This document shows, piece by piece, positions 51,919-60,692 of a stretch of DNA of 64,000 bases (its first letter is position 1; each line of letters starts with the position of its first letter). Under the pieces are notes generated by a model. The model saw nothing but the letters and a program-made list of their open reading frames with translations, ran no database searches and was not told where the DNA came from. The stretch is from Bog-473 sp963804055 (GTDB lineage Bacteria > Actinomycetota > Acidimicrobiia > Acidimicrobiales > RAAP-2): the NCBI GenBank assembly GCA_963804055.1, contig CAWDOU010000001.1, forward strand, positions 124,001 to 188,000, given 5' to 3'. Made by a program: the position numbers and the translations under genes.

Positions 51919-53072
51919 AGCGCAGTCCGCGCGTCCATCGGCCCCTTGGCGCCCTGCGGGAGCGGTCGCACCATGGCGTCGACGGAGAAGGACGCCACCA
52001 GCGCGCCGTCGATGTCGTAGACCCGGTTCTCCGCGTGCGTCGTGCCGGCCCCGGCGAACGTCGAGTGGTGCTGGTAGAGCAACCAGTCGTCGGCCTTGAC
52101 GGGAGCGTGCAGGGAGAGGCTGATGCTGTTGATCGCCATGGAGAGGGTGAAATGGGCCTGGTCCTGGCTGACTCCGGCATGTGGGCGCAGGGCGGCCGCG
52201 ATCGACATGTGGCCGGTGAACTGCGCCAGCAAGCCTGCGTGCAGCGCGGGGTCGTCGGGCAGCGCGCGGAATCGGACCCAGGCGTCGATTGTCGGCGGCC
52301 CCGGTGGCGCATCGGGCTCGTTCGTGTAGGCAGCATCGACCACCCGGATGTCACGACCGGTCACGCCCATATCGTACGGCTCGCACTCGTAGGGTCCCGC
52401 GACGTCCGGCCCGTCGACCGCGTGGCGCACCACGTCGTCGGAGGGCACGTCGAGCAACAGCGTCCCGGCCGCGCAACAGCGGCCGCCGTGGAATACCCGC
52501 ACCGCCAGGCCGGAGAAGGTGCGGCCGGAACTCAGCTCTTCCAACTCCAGCCGCAGCGGCTGGCGTGCATCGGCAGCCCGCAGAAAGATCATGCTGGCCG
52601 AGACGACGCGCCGGTCCGGGGCATGCCGCCCGGCGGCGACGATGGCCTGGCCCAGCATCTGACTCCCCTCCACGACGGGGCGGCGCTCGTCGCTGCGGGC
52701 CACCGTGACGAAGCTCAGGGTGCCGTCGTCGGTGGGGCGGACGTCCATGACATCGACCAGATGCGTGGCGTCGCCCCAGACCGGAAAGCGCTTGTGCGTC
52801 ACGTCGCGCGGCTCGTCCCCCGCGGCCTCGTCCGTCACCTCTATGCGCACGCGCTCCTGGTCGAACGCCGCGTATCCCGCGAGCGCACCGTGTGCTGCCG
52901 GGAGCAGGGCGTCGGCGAGCCCCGCGGCAACGTCGACCTCGACGTCCGACCGCGGGAACCAGAGAACCGGCAGCTCGCCGGGCGTCTCAACGATCAGGCA
53001 GGCGCCGGACCGGGCGACCAGTCGGTCGTCCCACCAAGCGTGCGCGGTGTAGGGGTAGGGCTCGACGTGCAT
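51915..53072 (-). CDS. DUF427 domain fused to a TesB-type acyl-CoA thioesterase
   Basis: A 385-residue fusion. Residues 1 to about 105 resemble DUF427 (AHAWWDDRLVARSGACLIVETPGELPVLWFP). Residues about 115-385 are a double-hotdog thioesterase (VEGSQMLGQAIVAAGRHAPDRRVVS, then IDGALVASFSVDAMVRP at the end, the TesB-like close). It would hydrolyse an acyl-CoA. The start is 17 bases after the repaired end of the SDR gene and the stop overlaps the next DUF427 gene. The fusion joins genes that are adjacent in related genomes, which hints that DUF427 assists thioesterase chemistry. Confidence 0.85.
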   Translation of the reverse strand: MHVEPYPYTAHAWWDDRLVARSGACLIVETPGELPVLWFPRSDVEVDVAAGLADALLPAAHGALAGYAAFDQERVRIEVTDEAAGDEPRDVTHKRFPVWGDATHLVDVMDVRPTDDGTLSFVTVARSDERRPVVEGSQMLGQAIVAAGRHAPDRRVVSASMIFLRAADARQPLRLELEELSSGRTFSGLAVRVFHGGRCCAAGTLLLDVPSDDVVRHAVDGPDVAGPYECEPYDMGVTGRDIRVVDAAYTNEPDAPPGPPTIDAWVRFRALPDDPALHAGLLAQFTGHMSIAAALRPHAGVSQDQAHFTLSMAINSISLSLHAPVKADDWLLYQHHSTFAGAGTTHAENRVYDIDGALVASFSVDAMVRPLPQGAKGPMDARTAL

Positions 53073-53089
53073 GCCCGAGCCGAGGGTGC

Positions 53090-53840
53090 TCAGCTCTCCC
53101 GGGCGTCGCGGCCGGCCACCGTGACGGACGCGATGTGCGCACCGTCCTGGCGCAACACTGAGTCGACGACGCCGATGAGGTTCTCGATGCCGACGAACGT
53201 GCCGCTCATGTAATTCGCGCGCGAACCATACCGGCATCACCTCAGCCGCCAGCTCCTGGTCCCAGTCGTCGGCGAAGCCGGGGACGGAGTCGCCCTCGCC
53301 GCCCATGCACTCGCCGACGACGACCCGCGTGAACCCCACCGTCGGGTGCTCGATCCTCCAGGCCTCCACCAGCTTGTCCAGAGCGGCCTTGCTGACCGCA
53401 TATGCGCCCAGCCCCGGCCACGGCGGCGTCAGCGACGCGCTCACCGAGGAGAGGTAGACGGCGTTGCCCGAGGAGGCAGCCAGGTGGGGCACCGCGGCCG
53501 CCGTCACCAGGGAGGCACCGATGACATTCGTGTCGAAGACCCGCCTCCAGGTCTCGGCGTCCGTGTCGGCCAGGCGGACGAGCGGGCCGATGCCCGGCGC
53601 GTAGACCAGGGCGTCGATGCCGCCGAGGCCCTCCGCGGCCTGCTCGATGGCGGACCGGCAGGATTCGGTGCTGGTCACGTCGCAGGTGATGGCCAGCGTT
53701 CCCTCACCGGCCTCCTTGGCCGCACCCTCGAGCCGCTGCTGACGGCGGGCCAGCAGCGCCGTCCTGGCGCCGCGCTGGGCCAGCCCGATGCCGATGCACC
53801 GCCCGAGCCCGCTCGAGGCTCCTACGACAACCGTTCGCAA
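53090..53840 (-). pseudogene. SDR gene interrupted by a one-base insertion near its end
   Basis: The first 205 or so residues are a normal classical SDR: VVVGASSGLGRCIGIGLA near the start, YAPG, SSVSAS and YAVSK (catalytic Tyr/Lys). At the run of CG dinucleotides near 53216-53223 the frame shifts. Dropping one base continues as WFARNYMSGTFVGIENLIGV and a natural stop at 53090, giving about 249 residues; total length is 3n+1. Unrepaired, the frame runs on into the thioesterase gene, a false fusion. A TTG start follows a strong GGAGGAGG site. It is the first gene of the minus operon under the third TCTAACA-N5-GTC site. Confidence 0.88.
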
Positions 53841-53860
53841 CGTTCCTCCTCCGGTCAGCT

Positions 53861-53875
53861 GACGTGGATGTTAGA
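53861..53875 (-). promoter_or_regulatory. TCTAACA-N5-GTC motif, copy 3
   Basis: On the minus strand TCTAACA (53875-53869), five bases, GTC (53863-53861), 20 bases before the SDR start at 53840. Orientation relative to the gene is the same as copy 1 and opposite to copy 2. Confidence 0.5.
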
Positions 53876-53934
53876 CAGCTTTGTCCCTGGGAGACACCCG
53901 AAGGTTCCGTGCCCACCACGCCCCCCGGCGCGCC

Positions 53935-53958
53935 GCAGCCCCGCCGGAGCGGGGCTGC
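53935..53958. other. Perfect 10-bp stem-loop
   Basis: GCAGCCCCGC (53935-53944) and GCGGGGCTGC (53949-53958) pair perfectly around loop CGGA. It is not at the end of any gene, so it could be a 5' leader structure of the SDR message, an insulator terminator or a DNA-level site. Confidence 0.6.
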
Positions 53959-54178
53959 AACGGGCCACCTGGTGGTCCGAGCGATCCGACCCCGCCCTGG
54001 GGGGTGGAGGGAGACCGGGGTCCGAATCGCTCAGACGAGAATGCCAGCCGATCGTTACAGCGGCGTTGCAATCGCCGCGCTTCCCCGTGCGGAATGTGTA
54101 AGAAGACACTAAAGACCAGGTCGACCAGAAATGTGCGAAGTTGTACCGTTGCACAAAAGAGATCATGGAGCCGCCCAG

Positions 54179-56746
54179 ATGAATGCCCCCACGCACCTCC
54201 GGGTCGAGCACCGCGCGACGCCGGTGCTCGGCACAGGCGATCGCCGCCCCCGTCTGTCGTGGCGGTTGCCGCCCGGTGCGGCCCGGCAGGACGCCTCTGC
54301 CATAGAGATCGACGGCCGGGCGCTCAGTCCGGTGGAGTCCGACGCCAGCGTCCTCGTGGCCTGGCCGGGGGAGCCGCTGTCGTCCCGACAACGCGTCGTC
54401 TGGCGGGTCAAGGTCTGGGTCGACGGGACCGAGTCCGACTGGTCGGCGCCGGCATGGTTCGAGACGGGGCTCCTCGAGCCGGCCGACTGGACCGCCCGCT
54501 GGATCGAGCCGGCCGAAACCGAGCGCGCCGCGCACCAGCTCCGTCACGCCTTCCGGCTCGCCTCGGCGCCGGCGCACGCAAGGCTGTACGCCACGGCGCA
54601 CGGCATCTACGAGACGTACCTGAACGGCCGGCGCGTCGGCGACGTGGAGCTGGCGCCGGGTTACACCAGCTATCCCACGACCCTGCACGTGCAGGTGTAC
54701 GACGTCGCCGAGCTGCTGCAGGCAGGTGAGAACACGTGGGAGGTCCTGCTCTCCGACGGCTGGTGGCGCGGGCGCACGGGGTTCTTCCAGGGGATGGACG
54801 GCTTCGGCAGCTCGCTCGCGTTCCTGGGCCAGCTCCACGCCGACTCCGAGGTGATCGTGACGGGCCCCGACTGGGAGTCGGCCACCGGGCCCCTCCTCAG
54901 CGCCGACCTCATGGCGGGTCAGATCGAGGACCACCGGAAGGGTACCGGCGACTGGGAGGGCGTCTCCGTCATGGACGGCGATCTCGAGACGCTGGCCTAC
55001 TCGCCGGCGCCGCCCACCCGCCGGGTCGAGGAGCTGCGTCCGGTCGCCGTGACCCGTCCCGCTCCCGATCGCCAGGTCGTCGACCTGGGGCAGAACATCA
55101 ACGGCTGGCTCAGGCTGCGCAATCTGGGACCCGAGGGTACCGAGTTGACCATTGTGCACGGCGAGTTCCTCGATCGGGCAGGCGACGTCACCCGGGACCA
55201 CCTCAAGCCCGACTTCTTCGCCGACATGGAAGTCGGCATGATCGACCGCGTCGTGGCGGCCGGCACAGCCGGGGAGGTGTTCGAGCCGCGCCAGACGACG
55301 CACGGCTTCCAGTTCGCCCGCATCGAGGGCCACCCCGACCGCCTCACCCCCGACGACGTCACAGGGGTCGTCGTGCACACGGACCTGCGCCGGACGGGCT
55401 GGTTCCGCTGCAGCAACGAACGGCTCAACCGGTTCCACGACATCACCGAATGGTCGTTCCGGGACAATGCCTGCGAGATCCCGACCGACTGCCCCCAGCG
55501 CGAGCGTGCCGGCTGGACGGGCGACTGGCAGCTGTTCATCCCGACCGGCGCGTTCCTCTACGACGTGGCCGGATTCTCCCTCAAGTGGCTGCGGGACGTC
55601 GCGGCCGAGCAGCTCGACGACGGCCGGGTCATCAACTACTCGCCCGATCCACTCCGCCAGCACATTTCCCCCACCGGGAGGTGGCTGGGCCTGCAGGGGT
55701 CGTCCGGGTGGGGCGACGCCGTCGTCATGGTGCCCTGGGAGATGTGGCGGGCCTACGGCGACCGTGACGTGCTGGTCGAGCTCTGGCCCCACATGGTGTC
55801 CTGGATCGACTTCGCCGCCACCGCGGCGCGGGAGCACCGTCACGTGAGTCGCATGGAGTCCCGCCCGGACCCCGCGCCCCACGAGCAGTTCATCTGGGAC
55901 GGCACCTACCACTGGGGCGAATGGATCGAGCCGGGTGCCGGGGGGGACGACCACCTGGAGCGCGACCAGGGGTCGGTCGGCACGGCGTTCCTGCAGCACT
56001 CGGCCGCGTTGGCCGGACGCATCGGGCGCATGCTCGGTCACGATGCCGAGGCGGCGCGCCTGGAGGAGCTGGCCGCGCACGTGCTCGAGGCCTGGCGCAC
56101 GGAATTCATCGGGCCCGATGGCGCCCTCACGCCTGACACGCAGGCGAACCACGTGCGCGCGCTGGCCTTCGGACTGGTGCCCGACGAGCTGCGCGCAGCG
56201 ACGGCGGATCGGCTGGTCGGTCTGATCCGCGAGGCCGGAACGCACCTTGGTACAGGGTTCCTCGCCACGCCGTACCTGTTGCCGGTGCTGGCCGACACGG
56301 GTCACCTCTCCGTGGCCTACGAGCTCCTGCTGCAGGACACGCCGCCCTCCTGGCTGGCCATGGTCGAGCGGGGCGCCACGACCGTGTGGGAGTCGTGGGA
56401 GGGCATCGACGACTGGGGCAATCCGCGCGAATCGCTGAACCACTACAGCAAGGGCGCGGTCATTTCGTTCCTGCACAACTACGTCGCCGGCATTTCGTTG
56501 CTCGACGGTCACCCCGCCTACCGCCGCTTCCGCGTCGAACCCCGCCCCGGCGGTGGCCTGAAGTGGGCCGAGGCGGTGCACGACTCGCCCTACGGCCGCA
56601 TCGAATCGTCCTGGCGCCTGCACAGGTCGTCGTTCCGGCTGACGGTCACGACACCACCGGGCACGGTGGCCGAGGTCGCGCTGCCGGATGGATCCGTCCG
56701 TGACCAGGGCCCGGGCACCGCAACCTACGAGTGCGCCATCGGCTGA
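54179..56746 (+). CDS. Alpha-L-rhamnosidase, GH78
   Basis: An 855-residue enzyme with the layout of bacterial GH78 rhamnosidases: N-terminal beta-sandwich domains (ARWIEPAETERAAHQLRHAF, then YLNGRRVGDVELAPGYTSY), an (alpha/alpha)6 barrel from about 410, and a C-terminal beta domain. The catalytic acid region TDCPQRERAGWTGD and base region TTVWESWEG are intact. It removes terminal alpha-L-rhamnose from plant glycosides such as flavonoid or saponin glycosides. There is no signal peptide, so substrates must be imported. The start at 54179 has GGAG 8 bases upstream. It fits the nearby GH1 pair as a deglycosylation set. Confidence 0.95.
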   Translation: MNAPTHLRVEHRATPVLGTGDRRPRLSWRLPPGAARQDASAIEIDGRALSPVESDASVLVAWPGEPLSSRQRVVWRVKVWVDGTESDWSAPAWFETGLLEPADWTARWIEPAETERAAHQLRHAFRLASAPAHARLYATAHGIYETYLNGRRVGDVELAPGYTSYPTTLHVQVYDVAELLQAGENTWEVLLSDGWWRGRTGFFQGMDGFGSSLAFLGQLHADSEVIVTGPDWESATGPLLSADLMAGQIEDHRKGTGDWEGVSVMDGDLETLAYSPAPPTRRVEELRPVAVTRPAPDRQVVDLGQNINGWLRLRNLGPEGTELTIVHGEFLDRAGDVTRDHLKPDFFADMEVGMIDRVVAAGTAGEVFEPRQTTHGFQFARIEGHPDRLTPDDVTGVVVHTDLRRTGWFRCSNERLNRFHDITEWSFRDNACEIPTDCPQRERAGWTGDWQLFIPTGAFLYDVAGFSLKWLRDVAAEQLDDGRVINYSPDPLRQHISPTGRWLGLQGSSGWGDAVVMVPWEMWRAYGDRDVLVELWPHMVSWIDFAATAAREHRHVSRMESRPDPAPHEQFIWDGTYHWGEWIEPGAGGDDHLERDQGSVGTAFLQHSAALAGRIGRMLGHDAEAARLEELAAHVLEAWRTEFIGPDGALTPDTQANHVRALAFGLVPDELRAATADRLVGLIREAGTHLGTGFLATPYLLPVLADTGHLSVAYELLLQDTPPSWLAMVERGATTVWESWEGIDDWGNPRESLNHYSKGAVISFLHNYVAGISLLDGHPAYRRFRVEPRPGGGLKWAEAVHDSPYGRIESSWRLHRSSFRLTVTTPPGTVAEVALPDGSVRDQGPGTATYECAIG

Positions 56747-56820
56747 ATCAGCCCTGGTTCTCGGTGTATGAGAGCGCTAACATGGCGGTGCGCGCCTGAG
56801 GCGCGACGAAAGGGGGGCCG

Positions 56821-58008
56821 ATGTCGAAGGCCGCGATCATCTCGGTGGATGGGCACGTTCGCGCGTCCCGCAGCGAGTACAGGAACTACGTCGAGGAGCG
56901 GTTCCTCGACGCGTTCGATGCCTGGGCCCGTGCAGAGGAGGCGGCCGGCGCGCCCGAGAGCGGCAACCTGAGTGCGGGCCTCGACCCCACATCACAGTGG
57001 GACTCGGATCTGCGCCTCAAGGACATGGAGAGCCAGGGCGTCGTGGCCGAGGTGCTCTTCCCGAACGGGCTGCCCTTCCAGTCGAGGCCGGCCGACGACG
57101 TGGGTTTGTTCGCGGACCCGGAGATCGATCGTCAGGCGCGGCTCGCCTACAACCGCTGGCTGGCCGACTTCTGCGCGCTGACACCCGGCCGCCGAGCCGG
57201 GCAGGCGCTCATTTCGTTCGACGACGTCGAGCAGGCGGTGCAGGACATCCACTGGGCCAAGGAGCACGGCCTCGGCGGCATCATGATGCCGGCGCTCCTC
57301 CCCGGCGGCACGTTCTTCTTCGACCCGGCGCTCGACCCCGTGTGGGCCGCGTGCGTGGAGGTCGGCCTCCCCCTCAGCCAACACGGTGGCTCGGGCGCGC
57401 CCGTCTACGGCCCCCAGGGATTCGCCGCCATCATGACGCTGGCGCTGGAGCACTCTTTCTACTCGGGCCGCTCTCTCTGGCAGATGCTCCTGGGCGGCGT
57501 GTTCGAGCGCTTTCCCGACCTACAGATCGGGTTCGTCGAGACCGAAGCGGACTGGATCGCCCCGGTCATCCGCAAGCTCGACCGCCGTCTGGAGTGGGGC
57601 GACGACTGGACCGGCTGGGCCCAGACGCTGCAGCGCATGCGCCAGTTCTCGGGCTCGGCCCGCGAGTACTGGGCCGCCAATTGTTTCGCCGGCATCTCAC
57701 CCTTCACCGATGATCAGGTCCCGTTGGAGGAGCTGGCCCGGCCGAGCGCCGAGTACGAGCCCTTCGCCATCGGTTGCGACAACGCCATGTTCGGGGTGGA
57801 CTATCCCCACTTCGAATCGATCTTCCCCGAGACCAACGCCAACGTCGACGCGCTGATCCGGCACCCCAGCATCACGCCCCACGTGGCGCGCAAGATCCTC
57901 TACGAGAACGCGGCACGCCTCTACGGGTTCGACCTGGAGCAGCTGGCGCCCGACATGGAGCGGGTCGGCTTCGCTGTCGACGGGACGCCCGCCGCAGATC
58001 GCCGCTGA
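56821..58008 (+). CDS. Amidohydrolase_2-type metal-dependent hydrolase/decarboxylase
   Basis: A 395-residue TIM-barrel protein. It opens AIISVDGHVRASRSEYRNYV (D-G-H first ligand region), has GIMMPALLPGGTFFFDPALDP, LPLSQHGGSG, QIGFVETEADWIAPVI and FGVDYPHFESIFPET near the end. This is the third amidohydrolase_2 protein in the window. A GAAAGGGGGG site precedes the ATG at good spacing. It lies between GH78 and GH1 genes, so it may act on the aglycone released from the same glycoside. The exact reaction is unknown. Confidence 0.88.
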   Translation: MSKAAIISVDGHVRASRSEYRNYVEERFLDAFDAWARAEEAAGAPESGNLSAGLDPTSQWDSDLRLKDMESQGVVAEVLFPNGLPFQSRPADDVGLFADPEIDRQARLAYNRWLADFCALTPGRRAGQALISFDDVEQAVQDIHWAKEHGLGGIMMPALLPGGTFFFDPALDPVWAACVEVGLPLSQHGGSGAPVYGPQGFAAIMTLALEHSFYSGRSLWQMLLGGVFERFPDLQIGFVETEADWIAPVIRKLDRRLEWGDDWTGWAQTLQRMRQFSGSAREYWAANCFAGISPFTDDQVPLEELARPSAEYEPFAIGCDNAMFGVDYPHFESIFPETNANVDALIRHPSITPHVARKILYENAARLYGFDLEQLAPDMERVGFAVDGTPAADRR

Positions 58009-58027
58009 GTCGGGGTCTGACGTCGGA

Positions 58028-59263
58028 TCAGTCGAGGCCGTTGCGCCGGCCCACCTCGCCCAGCCAGCGCGCCGACGGCTTGACCGTGCGGACGAAGGTC
58101 TCGCGGTCGACGGCGATGAGACCGAACGTCTTGGAGTAGCCGGCGTTCCATTCGAAGTTGTCGAGCAACGTCCAGTGGAGGTAGCCCCGCACGTCGATCC
58201 CGTCCGCCACGCACCCGGCCAGACCCTCCAGCGCGGCACGGGTGTAGGCGATCCTTGCCTCGTCGTCGTCCGTCGCCATGCCGTTCTCCGTCACGAGCAC
58301 CGGCACCCCGGCCTGCTCCGCGGCCAGCCGGACCGTGTGGCCGAGCGCCTCGGGGTAGACCTCCCAGCCGGTCTGCATGGTGGCCGATCCTTCGGGCGGG
58401 GGGAGCTGGCCGTCCGGCCCGATGCGGGCCCGGGAGTAGGTCTGCACGCCGACGAAGTCGTCCTCGGCGGAAATGGTGAGCCAGTCCGTCTGGGCCACCC
58501 GCCGCGCCTCGCGCCAACGTTCCTCGCCGCCCTCAGCCGGTTGGAAGTCGACGAGGGCCAGGGTCCAACCGGTCTTGACCGTCGACGCGGCGGCCTTGAC
58601 CGCCTGGACCGCCAGCCTGTGGGCGGTGGCCATCTGCTCGACAGGGGCCGCCACGATTCCCATGCGGTAGCGCGACGGGTCGAAGCCACCGACGCCGGCC
58701 TGTTGTGATGCAACCGGTTCGGGGGTGGGCGAGCGGTCCCCTTCACCCATGGCCAACACGCCGGTACTCCGCATCATCGCCATGAGATTCGGCTCGTTCA
58801 AGGTGCAGACCCATGACAGCACATCGCCGAGGTGCTGCGTCACGCGTGACGCGTAGTCGGCGAAGCGCGAAGGTGCATCGTCCGCCGCCCAGCCGCCCCG
58901 ACCGGCCATCCAGCGCGGGACGGTGAAGTGGTTGTACGTGACCACGGGCGTGACGCCGTGCTGCAGGCAGCACTCGATCATCCTCCGGTAGTGGTCCAGT
59001 GCAGCATGCGAGTAGAAGCCCGGCTCGGGCTCAATGCGGGACCACTCCACGGAGAAGCGATACGCGTTCAGCCCGAGGTCGGAGAGCAGGGCGATGTCCT
59101 CGGCGTAGCGGTGGTAGTGGTCGCACGTGTCGCCGGAGGGCTCGTTGAACGTCGAGTTGGTGGCCCACTCCATGGGCCACATGTCCGCATTGACGTTGCC
59201 CCCTTCGACCTGGTGGCCGGCCGTCGCCGCGCCCCAGAGAAAGCCACTGGGAAAAGCTGTCAT
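58028..59263 (-). CDS. GH1 beta-glucosidase
   Basis: A 411-residue GH1 enzyme with acid/base E157 (TLNEPN) and nucleophile E326 (VTENGM), plus FLWGAATAGHQVEGG and the WTLLDNFEW substrate loop. It is shorter than many GH1 enzymes (about 450) but complete. It hydrolyses beta-glucosides or related beta-glycosides in the cytoplasm. A GGAAGGA site precedes the start at 59263. It diverges from a second GH1 gene across a 120-base gap that contains a 28-bp perfect palindrome. Confidence 0.95.
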   Translation of the reverse strand: MTAFPSGFLWGAATAGHQVEGGNVNADMWPMEWATNSTFNEPSGDTCDHYHRYAEDIALLSDLGLNAYRFSVEWSRIEPEPGFYSHAALDHYRRMIECCLQHGVTPVVTYNHFTVPRWMAGRGGWAADDAPSRFADYASRVTQHLGDVLSWVCTLNEPNLMAMMRSTGVLAMGEGDRSPTPEPVASQQAGVGGFDPSRYRMGIVAAPVEQMATAHRLAVQAVKAAASTVKTGWTLALVDFQPAEGGEERWREARRVAQTDWLTISAEDDFVGVQTYSRARIGPDGQLPPPEGSATMQTGWEVYPEALGHTVRLAAEQAGVPVLVTENGMATDDDEARIAYTRAALEGLAGCVADGIDVRGYLHWTLLDNFEWNAGYSKTFGLIAVDRETFVRTVKPSARWLGEVGRRNGLD

Positions 59264-59320
59264 GGCGATCCTTCCTGTCCCGGTTCTCGGCCTCCAGAGT
59301 GGCAGTGTGGCACGCTCAGA

Positions 59321-59348
59321 CGGTGTATGCAAAGCTTTGCATACACCG
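59321..59348. promoter_or_regulatory. 28-bp perfect palindrome between divergent GH1 genes
   Basis: Both 14-base halves match perfectly, with core TGCAAAGCTTTGCA and outer flanks CGGTGTA and TACACCG. It is central between the two glucosidase starts (58 and 36 bases away). Its length and symmetry fit an operator for a LacI-, GntR- or MarR-type sugar regulator. A MarR gene lies 1.3 kb downstream; no LacI gene is in the window. Confidence 0.7.
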
Positions 59349-59383
59349 ACATCGTCCAAGTTCGAGAGTGAGGAATTGCACGG

Positions 59384-60655
59384 ATGCGCAGCCCGACCAC
59401 GGCGAGGCGGGCATTTCCGGACGGGTTCGTCTGGGGTGCCGCGACTGCGGGTCACCAGATTGAAGGCAACAACGTCAACTCCGACTTCTGGTTCCTGGAG
59501 AATCTGGAGCCGACGATGTTCGTCGAGCGATCGGGCGACGCCTGCGACAGCTATCACCGCTACGAAGAGGACATTGCCCTGCTCGCGAGTTTCGGATTAG
59601 GGAGCTACCGGTTCTCGGTGGAATGGTCTCGGATCGAGCCGAGCCGAGGTCACTTCTCGCAGGCGGAGTTGGACCACTACAGGCGGATGGTCGAGTGTTG
59701 TCATGCACATGGCGTCGCACCAGCGGTGACGTTCGTGCACTCCACCGTGCCGCTGTGGTTCGCGGAGAACGGCGGGTGGCTCAACTCCGACGCGCCCGGA
59801 CTCTTCGCTCGCTTTTGTGCGGCTGTCACGGCGGCCATCGGGGACGGTCTGGCCTTCGCTTTCACGATCAACGAGCCACAGGTCGGGAAGGTCTTCCGCT
59901 GCATCCCGGGGGCCGAGGGCTACTTCGGGCGCCAGGATCCCCTTGCTATGGAAGTGCATGCGCACGCCGCATCGCTGACGGGCTCCGACCGGTTCGCCAC
60001 CATGGAGCATCCGGACCTCGACGGTATGACTCCGCAGCTCGTCGCCGGTCACGAGGAGGGCTATGCCGCCATAAAGGCCGAGCGGGGCGATCTGCCTGTG
60101 GGCGTGACGCTTTCGGTCACCGATTTTCAACCCGGTGGCGAGGGGAGCCCATTCGAAGAAGTGCGTACCAATGCGTACGGCGAGTGGCTCGCTGCCATCC
60201 GCAGAAGCGGCGATTTCACCGGCGTGCAGACGTACCGGATGGTCCGTCTCCCCGGCACGGGCGAACCCTTTCCGCCTCTGCCGCCGCTTCCGTTCACCGA
60301 GCCTGGGGACCGCTACGCAGACCTGCAGCGACCCGAGGCCCTCGGTCACGCAGTCGAATACGTGCACGCCGCTACCGGAAAGCCCGTCCTGGTGACGGAG
60401 AACGGCTTGGAGACGGATGACGATCAGCGACGAGTCTGGTACATCGACGCGGCGCTGGCCGGACTGCACGAGGCGATCGAGCGCGGTGTTCCGGTCTTGG
60501 GATACTTCCACTGGACCCTGCTCGACAACTTCGAATGGATCCGGGGGTACGCGCCGAAGATGGGGCTGGTGGCGGTCGACCGCACGACATTCGTGCGGAC
60601 GCCGAAGCCGAGCGCTGCGCACCTCGGAGAGATCGCGCGGCGCAACGCGCTGTAG
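59384..60655 (+). CDS. GH1 beta-glucosidase
   Basis: A 423-residue GH1 enzyme with acid/base E164 (TINEPQ) and nucleophile E339 (VTENGL), and the same FVWGAATAGHQIEG opening as its divergent neighbour. The two are related but clearly diverged (for example TFVHSTVPLWF against TYNHFTVPRWM), so they probably differ in aglycone or sugar preference, not a recent duplication. The base composition is slightly less GC-rich than its neighbours. There is no secretion signal. The start is ATG at 59384 without a strong ribosome site. It shares the palindromic control region. Confidence 0.95.
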   Translation: MRSPTTARRAFPDGFVWGAATAGHQIEGNNVNSDFWFLENLEPTMFVERSGDACDSYHRYEEDIALLASFGLGSYRFSVEWSRIEPSRGHFSQAELDHYRRMVECCHAHGVAPAVTFVHSTVPLWFAENGGWLNSDAPGLFARFCAAVTAAIGDGLAFAFTINEPQVGKVFRCIPGAEGYFGRQDPLAMEVHAHAASLTGSDRFATMEHPDLDGMTPQLVAGHEEGYAAIKAERGDLPVGVTLSVTDFQPGGEGSPFEEVRTNAYGEWLAAIRRSGDFTGVQTYRMVRLPGTGEPFPPLPPLPFTEPGDRYADLQRPEALGHAVEYVHAATGKPVLVTENGLETDDDQRRVWYIDAALAGLHEAIERGVPVLGYFHWTLLDNFEWIRGYAPKMGLVAVDRTTFVRTPKPSAAHLGEIARRNAL

Positions 60656-60680
60656 GGACCACCGACACGGCGTCAACGTC

Positions 60681-60686
60681 TAGCGT
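60681..60686 (+). promoter_or_regulatory. -10 element of a probable leaderless marR transcript
   Basis: TAGCGT is 6 bases before the ATG at 60693 and no ribosome-binding site is seen. The -35 element is not convincing. Confidence 0.35.
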
Positions 60687-60692
60687 GCGGCC

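Larger units (their letters stand above)
53841..54178. other. 338-base divergent intergenic region with strong hairpins
   Basis: It lies between the SDR operon (-) and the GH78 gene (+). It contains the third TCTAACA-N5-GTC site at 53861-53875, a perfect 10-bp stem-loop at 53935-53958, and a weaker inverted repeat GACCCCG (53988-53994) with CGGGGTC (54016-54022). No credible open frame is seen. The right half (54100-54178) is comparatively AT-rich and probably holds the GH78 promoter, but I cannot place it with confidence. Confidence 0.6.

Noticed and set aside
51915..53840. Apparent SDR-thioesterase fusion of 641 codons
   Set aside because: The join is created by a one-base shift near 53220. 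With the base removed the SDR ends at its own stop (53090) and the thioesterase starts at 53072.
53855..56623. Minus-strand open frame of 922 codons opposite the GH78 gene
   Set aside because: The opposite strand encodes a complete rhamnosidase with catalytic motifs; the antisense translation has no family pattern.
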